DNA of 64,000 nucleotides, from assembly GCA_030549495.1 (NCBI GenBank), contig JAUIRK010000242.1:1-64000 (forward strand). The letters are read 5' to 3'. Every line of letters starts with the position of its first letter. Within the stretch, counting starts at the first letter, position 1. Position numbers and translations under genes: made by a program. The stretch comes from Nectonema munidae (taxonomy: Eukaryota; Nematomorpha; Nectonematoida; Nectonematidae). Below the pieces are notes generated by a model, which was not told the origin of the DNA, did no database searches, and was given only the letters and a program-made list of their open reading frames with translations. This document shows positions 24,700 through 64,000 of the stretch, piece by piece.

Positions 24700-25295
24700 T
24701 AACGTGACGGGAGGTTTTGTCTCCGACACTTTGTCGTCAGACAGTTGGTCGATTCGACATTTAGTTGAAAGCGTGTTAAACAACCAAGGCTTTTTATACT
24801 GTTAAACAGGCAACAAGGGAGTACCTTTTCACTAAGTTGGCTGGCAGGTTTCACTTTCAAACCCGTAGACTTTACTATGGTGGAATTTTGGACGAGAGCC
24901 TTTAGTGATTTAGTTTGTCTGTGTAACTAATTTTTTTCACAAATAACGAAACGAAATGAAAAGACTTAATTAAGCGTTGAGATTTGAGAAACTTTGAACT
25001 TAAAAAGCGTGGTTATCCTCAAAAAAAAGTATAATCCTTTTATTTATTTTAATAAGTTAAAGTTCATTTTACAAAAATCTGAAGCAAAAACTCTCTTTCT
25101 CTATTATACGATCACAATTGAAAGGGAGAGAGAAGGAGGTGTGTTTGCTTTCAACAATACATTCAGCCAACAAAACAATCATTCCCGACGAAACAATGCA
25201 GTTGGGCAAAAAAGCTCTTCGACCGAATATTCATTCGACGAATCGTCCGACGCGAAGTATCGCGCTACGAAATGTCCGAATAACGATTTAGAAAA
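24700..25295. mobile_element. TIR element of short GACACTTTGTCG-type units
   Basis: The left array (about 24715-24775) contains gacactttgtcg, gacagttggtcg and gacatttagttg. The right array (about 25180-25290) read inward contains cggacatttcgta, cggacgattcgtcg and ggtcgaag. The two arrays face each other as degenerate terminal inverted repeats around about 400 bp of AT-rich sequence. Ends are approximate. Confidence 0.5.
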
Positions 25296-26271
25296 AGATG
25301 AACTTTTTGGGTGATATTTAGCTCTAATGACGAAGAAAATGAAAAATTTTAATTCAGATATTGAGGTAAAACTTTCAAAAATACCCGAAAACAATGGCAG
25401 CCCTTTCATTTATGCTACTGTAAGATTGTAAAATGGCAATTTCAATGATCAATTTCATATATATTAACCAATTTTTGATGAATTCTCTATGAATTTTAAG
25501 CAATTAGATAAACAGCGCTCCAGTTATTTAATGGAATCCCTAGAATTTTAGTGAATTCATAAAGTAAGTCTTGGATTCTTTATAGGCATAATAAATTTCC
25601 ATATAATGCTTATTCCTTTGAAAAATTCCTCCTTTACTTTAAAGTATTTCCATATTATATTTATTATTTTGGAGGAAGGAATAAAAAATTTTGTTCTGGC
25701 CTCTTTTCAAGCCCATTTTTGAAGTTTGACCTTACTAAATGCTACAAACCAGATGATATTTTTTCTCTGGACCAAATATATCAGCTAGGCATGGTTTTGA
25801 CCTGATTTGCCTATTATGAAAATTCCCACACGTATAAAAGTAAATATTTCAAAATTTGATATCCCCATGGGTGTTCAACAAGTATTTTTGACCTGATAGA
25901 TATCATTCACAATCACCAAATGAAATATTTGCAAGGAGTGATTGATTGATTGCTGTCAGAAAGTTTACGAGCTGCATAATTGGCCTAACATTTTTAGAGC
26001 GCTCAGTTTCAAAATTCTTGCAGAAAGTGAAAGTGCATGTGCAAATAGGCTCATTACTTTTTCTCATGATAAGAAAGACATCATTTAGAATTTTTGTGCG
26101 TAAAATGGTGCAAAGGTGTCATCGAATTCTCTGTCAACACAACAATTTCTGCAATGCGACATTTCCTTTGACATGGAATGCAAATTGATATAATAATTGC
26201 AATATTTTTACGACTTTCAAAAATAGCCCAATTAACACATCAACATAATATATCAATCAATCAAGCAATCC

Positions 26272-26299
26272 ACCATTATTATTATTATTATTATTATTC
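26272..26299. repeat. (ATT)n microsatellite
   Basis: About nine ATT units in a row. It could be a LINE tail, but no LINE-like sequence adjoins it. Confidence 0.8.
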
Positions 26300-26407
26300 A
26301 CTTTTCACAAATAATGTGCCACATCCTACATATTTATCATAAAAAACGTCATCATCACCACATTATCATTATTATCACGCTAATTTTTATCATTGCACTG
26401 ATTAAAT

Positions 26408-26520
26408 TAAGACATTTTGTAACGAAGTCACTTCGTTCCAAAAGTTAGGAAAAATCTGCGTCCGAAACGTCCAAACCTACGTACGAAATGTCTGGGGTAC
26501 AAAATGTCATGCTCCGATTA
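26408..26520. repeat. Array of GACATTTTGTA/CGAAATGTC units
   Basis: Contains gacattttgtaacgaag, then cgaaacgtcc, cgaaatgtctgggg and acaaaatgtcatg, the same unit type as the 21.0, 24.7 and 35.1 kb elements. No facing partner array was assigned, so it may be one end of a broken element. Confidence 0.5.
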
Positions 26521-27243
26521 AAGTATTAATAAAAAGTTTTGTGTTCTCTGGTTCCAGGTATCCCGTATTAATTTTTAAGTTCTTTTTTCAGCAAATATGG
26601 TTGCATAACGATGATATGATGAGTTGAAAAATTAAAACAACTCTTTTCATCGTGACTTTGAGAAAATTTTAGATTTGCAAAGTAGTCCCATGTCGATTTT
26701 TTGTAAAACCGTTAAACATAATATTCTATATGTTTACTCTTTTGAAATCTTTTGAAATTTGTAACTAATTAATTCAACAAGTTCTACAGATTTTCTTCAA
26801 AACATGTCCCACTCATAGTTAACCCTTGAAAAAGGAGTGAATACTCCGAAACTAGTAAAGTTGTAGCAAAATATAGGGTCCCCTTATACTAATATTTTTA
26901 TTCAAATTCCTTTAAATCATGCGCACATCTGTCAACACCATTATATACGAAAGTAATATTATTTGTTTCAAATTTTGTTTAGTTTATTTCTCAATTGTAA
27001 TAAATACAAATTGTAAAAATTATAAATACCAAAATATAATTGAAAAAAAATATTTTATGTTAAAATTGGTTTCAAGAAAATTGCGGAATCTCCAACTTCT
27101 GGCTCGCAATCGACAGGTGTATGCACCCTTTCACTGCCCTACTTACTATTCTATTTACTCTCCATGCATAATTCATTTACAAAAATGTTTCTTTACCACT
27201 TTAACACTTTGTTGAAAAGTTATGAATCCCAATCCTTTATAAA

Positions 27244-27372
27244 ATGCATCTGTTTGCCGTGATGAAAATAAATGTGAAAGTAACGATATTGAAGAATTTT
27301 TTAAATTTATTTTTAGGTCTAATATTATCAGCTTTGATTTTCAATGTTCAATCTTTCTTTGACTTTTTACAG
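27244..27372 (+). CDS. Weak candidate for the transglutaminase first coding exon
   Basis: ATG at 27244 opens 43 codons ending in CAG just before GTAAAA (27373), a phase-0 donor that fits the phase-0 start of the first recognised transglutaminase exon at 29215. The peptide has a signal-peptide-like core (FLNLFLGLILSALIF, about residues 19-33). Against it, Phe/Leu/Ile-rich frames are cheap in AT-rich DNA, the sequence before the donor looks like an acceptor tract, and nothing resembles known transglutaminase N-termini. Treat it as a hypothesis. Confidence 0.18.
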
Positions 27373-28893
27373 GTAAAAATTTTCATTATTCCCCCCTCCC
27401 ATTTTGTATTTAAAACATTTCTCATGGCAAATAACTTTTTCAAAGAAACGATTAATCTCTATCATGTTTACAATATCGTGTATAATCCAGAGATTTACTA
27501 TGCCGACCAAATTTCTTACGAACCAAATTAATCAATTCATTTACAACCAAAAATTCAAGCTCCGTAAATGATCTTTTAACTTTCAAAGATCAATTTTTTT
27601 GCGTAGATTTTTTTGAATTATGTGATATAACTCTTTTTTTTTTATTTACCATAAAATGTACAGCATAATGATTTTTATAAAATTTAAACTTAAAAAAATC
27701 TGGGAACAAACATAAAAAAAGATTACTTATAAAATATGTTTCTAAAATTTATTTTTAAAATAAAAAAAGTATTCTTAGTTAGTTTTGTTTGGGAGATATT
27801 TAGCAAGTTTTTAAATAGTTTGATAATAATTTATTGGATATTTATCTTTTTAGTTTAATTGTTAAGTTAGTAGCCTAAGATTCGTTCTTATCATCAACTA
27901 TTATGATGGGAAATTTGAAGGATTTCTTCCTTTCATTCTTTAGCACAATAAATATTTGTTCTCTGAAAGAGTTTAGCTTTTTGAGGCCTTTCAACGTGTT
28001 GATATTAAATCCATTGAAGAGGTACTCTCAATTCTTGCATTCAAGTAAAATACCAATGGAAGACAGCATCTGATTGAATTGTTCTGCTTCAACATCTTCA
28101 ATTAGATAACAGTTACCTTCATCCATGAAAGCACCATTTCAGAGCATAAGCTTGGAGTCAGGAGTTAAACTTTTCAAAGGAGTCAGAATAGATAAAAATA
28201 AATAAATAAAAGAGTGAGTGGCGAAAATCCCAGAGAAATTGAAGAAACTTGACAAACGCCCTTTTTAAATGCTCGGAAGTCCAAACCACTGTGCCTGAAA
28301 AAGTTAACTAAAATGTTTGCATACTTCACTTCCTTCCTAACATCTCAGAGATTGATGGATGTTGGTTGCATAATGAAGGCGCGTATCAATTGGGTAGTTG
28401 ACGACATCTAATCCGAAAATCACAAATTCAGAGCTTCGTTAATCCGATTCTTTCGTTATTACGGGAATCTTTAATTTAGCAAAATTAATGAATGATTGAT
28501 TCAATTAACATCTGAGTATCTTGCAAGAAAAACTCATTAGAGAAAGACTAGAGCGCCTAAAACAATACGTTTAAAGGCAAACTTCAAAAAACGGTCTACA
28601 CCCAGTAGAATCAGTGTATCTACTGTTTAATACAGTGGTAGTAGATCCGAAAAAAGCACTAATTTGGAAAGCCTGAATCCTAACCACTTTGAATTAGTGA
28701 TAGTCAAAAGTACTACCAATCTTAATGACAGTTATATTATTTGTATGAATCACATACAAAGATTTGATTCGCAAAACGATCTATTGTTTCTAAAGTATAT
28801 GTTGATGGGATAGGTTATCAAATTGGATTTGTTCAATTTAGTGAAATGGTTTCTTTCACAAAATGGTTCTTACTTATATGCATGTTCCATTAA

Positions 28894-28998
28894 CCCATTT
28901 TAGACAAATGTTCCAAAAGGAACGCCAATGAACTCTATCTTTCAATGAAATTACATAGGCATTACTAACGTTGGCTGTTGTGGTCCATCAAAAATGTT
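28894..28998. mobile_element. Decayed piggyBac MITE just upstream of the first transglutaminase exon
   Basis: TTAA at 28890-28893 is followed by cccattttagacaaat and the palindrome gttccaaaaggaac. The right side ends gtccatcaaaaatg before ttttaa near 28997-29002. At about 105 bp it is shorter than the 128-131 bp copies, and its right end has lost the CCC, so the boundary is approximate. Confidence 0.5.
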
Positions 28999-29214
28999 TT
29001 AAGTTAAAGACAATGGTGTCGAAGGAAAAATGACAGATAATAATTCAAAAGAGAATAGGTCCGCCATTTTTCTTCTAAATTCGATGGAAAAAGAAAAATG
29101 TACAGTTTTCACAAAATAATATATTTTCATTCAGTACAATTTTCTTAAATTATGTTGCGTGTCAACAATTTCTCTCAACAAATCACGGAATAAAACTTTT
29201 TCTTTCTTCCAAAG

Positions 29215-63580
<34,366 letters not shown>

Positions 63581-63621
63581 AAAGCATTGACTGTCGCGTT
63601 TTCACGTTGACCCCAAATAAA

Positions 63622-64000
63622 ATTTCGACAATTTATTTCATTAGTAGTCTGGCAAGACGCCGGGAGATGAATATAGAATCAAGAGATAGTATATGCCAGA
63701 AGTGCTCAATCTTTTTACTTCGTGATCTTCTACTGGTTTTCATCACGCAAGGCAAGGTAGGTTAAGAAGCTTTAAAAATAAAATATATAATTTTTTCGAA
63801 GCTCATTTTCTGATGGAAGGAGTTATTGAAGAGGTGTAGTCGATTGTTCCATTCTAATTTTTATTAGACAATATGTCTAAAAGGTAAATAAATTGAGGAG
63901 AAACAAAGCTTAAAGAAATAAAATGATGCATTCGCATTGAAAGACTTACACAAATATATGGAAATACAATTTGAATTGTTTAATTTAATTTTAGTACAAA
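63622..64000. other. Downstream flank, nothing recognised
   Basis: No coding or repeat signal was identified after the transglutaminase 3' end. Confidence 0.5.

Noticed and set aside
26919-27215. 98-codon plus-strand frame
   Set aside because: Composition follows the AT-rich background, with no domain and no compatible splice to the transglutaminase.

Overview
The window is AT-rich, intron-bearing animal DNA, most likely from an arthropod. A small crustacean such as a copepod is my best guess, but it is only a guess. It has spliced exons with GT/AG borders, tRNA-derived SINEs, LINE retrotransposons and many families of cut-and-paste DNA transposon. No bacterial-type operons, rRNA genes, true tRNA genes or CRISPR arrays were seen. 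I recognised no retrovirus, LTR element or other capsid-bearing element; one unclassified remnant (36.1-37.0 kb) is left open.

Two host genes are supported. (1) A single-exon gene at 9341-10372 (+) encodes a 343-residue protein with seven membrane segments and rhodopsin-like GPCR marks. It has a TATA box candidate upstream and an AATAAA two bases after the stop. (2) A transglutaminase gene covers about 34 kb, 29215-63580 (+). Fourteen exons were assembled by hand. Every splice phase is compatible, the joined coding length is 2115 nt, and it gives 704 residues ending at a stop. The catalytic Cys, His and Asp are present with the spacing of factor XIII A. The initiating exon was not identified with confidence; a weak candidate lies at 27244-27372.

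Layout: 0.26-3.2 kb, a Tigger/pogo transposon with an RTE-like LINE inserted in it. 3.6-4.8 kb, a hAT element with a perfect 8-bp target-site duplication. 5.0-8.4 kb, a piggyBac-like element holding a hAT MITE, also with a perfect 8-bp duplication. 9.15-10.38 kb, the GPCR-like gene. 10.3-14.0 kb, a ZBED-type hAT fragment, a LINE 3' end, minisatellites and a MITE. 14-29 kb, a gene-poor stretch with MITEs, a SINE and TIR elements built from short GACATTT-like repeats. 29.2-63.6 kb, the transglutaminase gene. Its introns carry RTE and CR1/L2-like LINE pieces, a second piggyBac with a FLYWCH-bearing insert and a 278-bp CA repeat, three copies of one SINE, piggyBac MITEs, and an almost complete Merlin transposon.

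The two host genes show no functional link. The transglutaminase would cross-link proteins through glutamyl-lysine bonds, as in clotting or cuticle and haemocyte biology. The rest is a record of transposon activity. The most useful pattern-level observations are: stem-loops kept in structure but not in sequence near piggyBac MITE ends and in LINE 3' ends; long G/C homopolymers concentrated at transposon ends; and arrays of short GACATTT-like units forming terminal inverted repeats.
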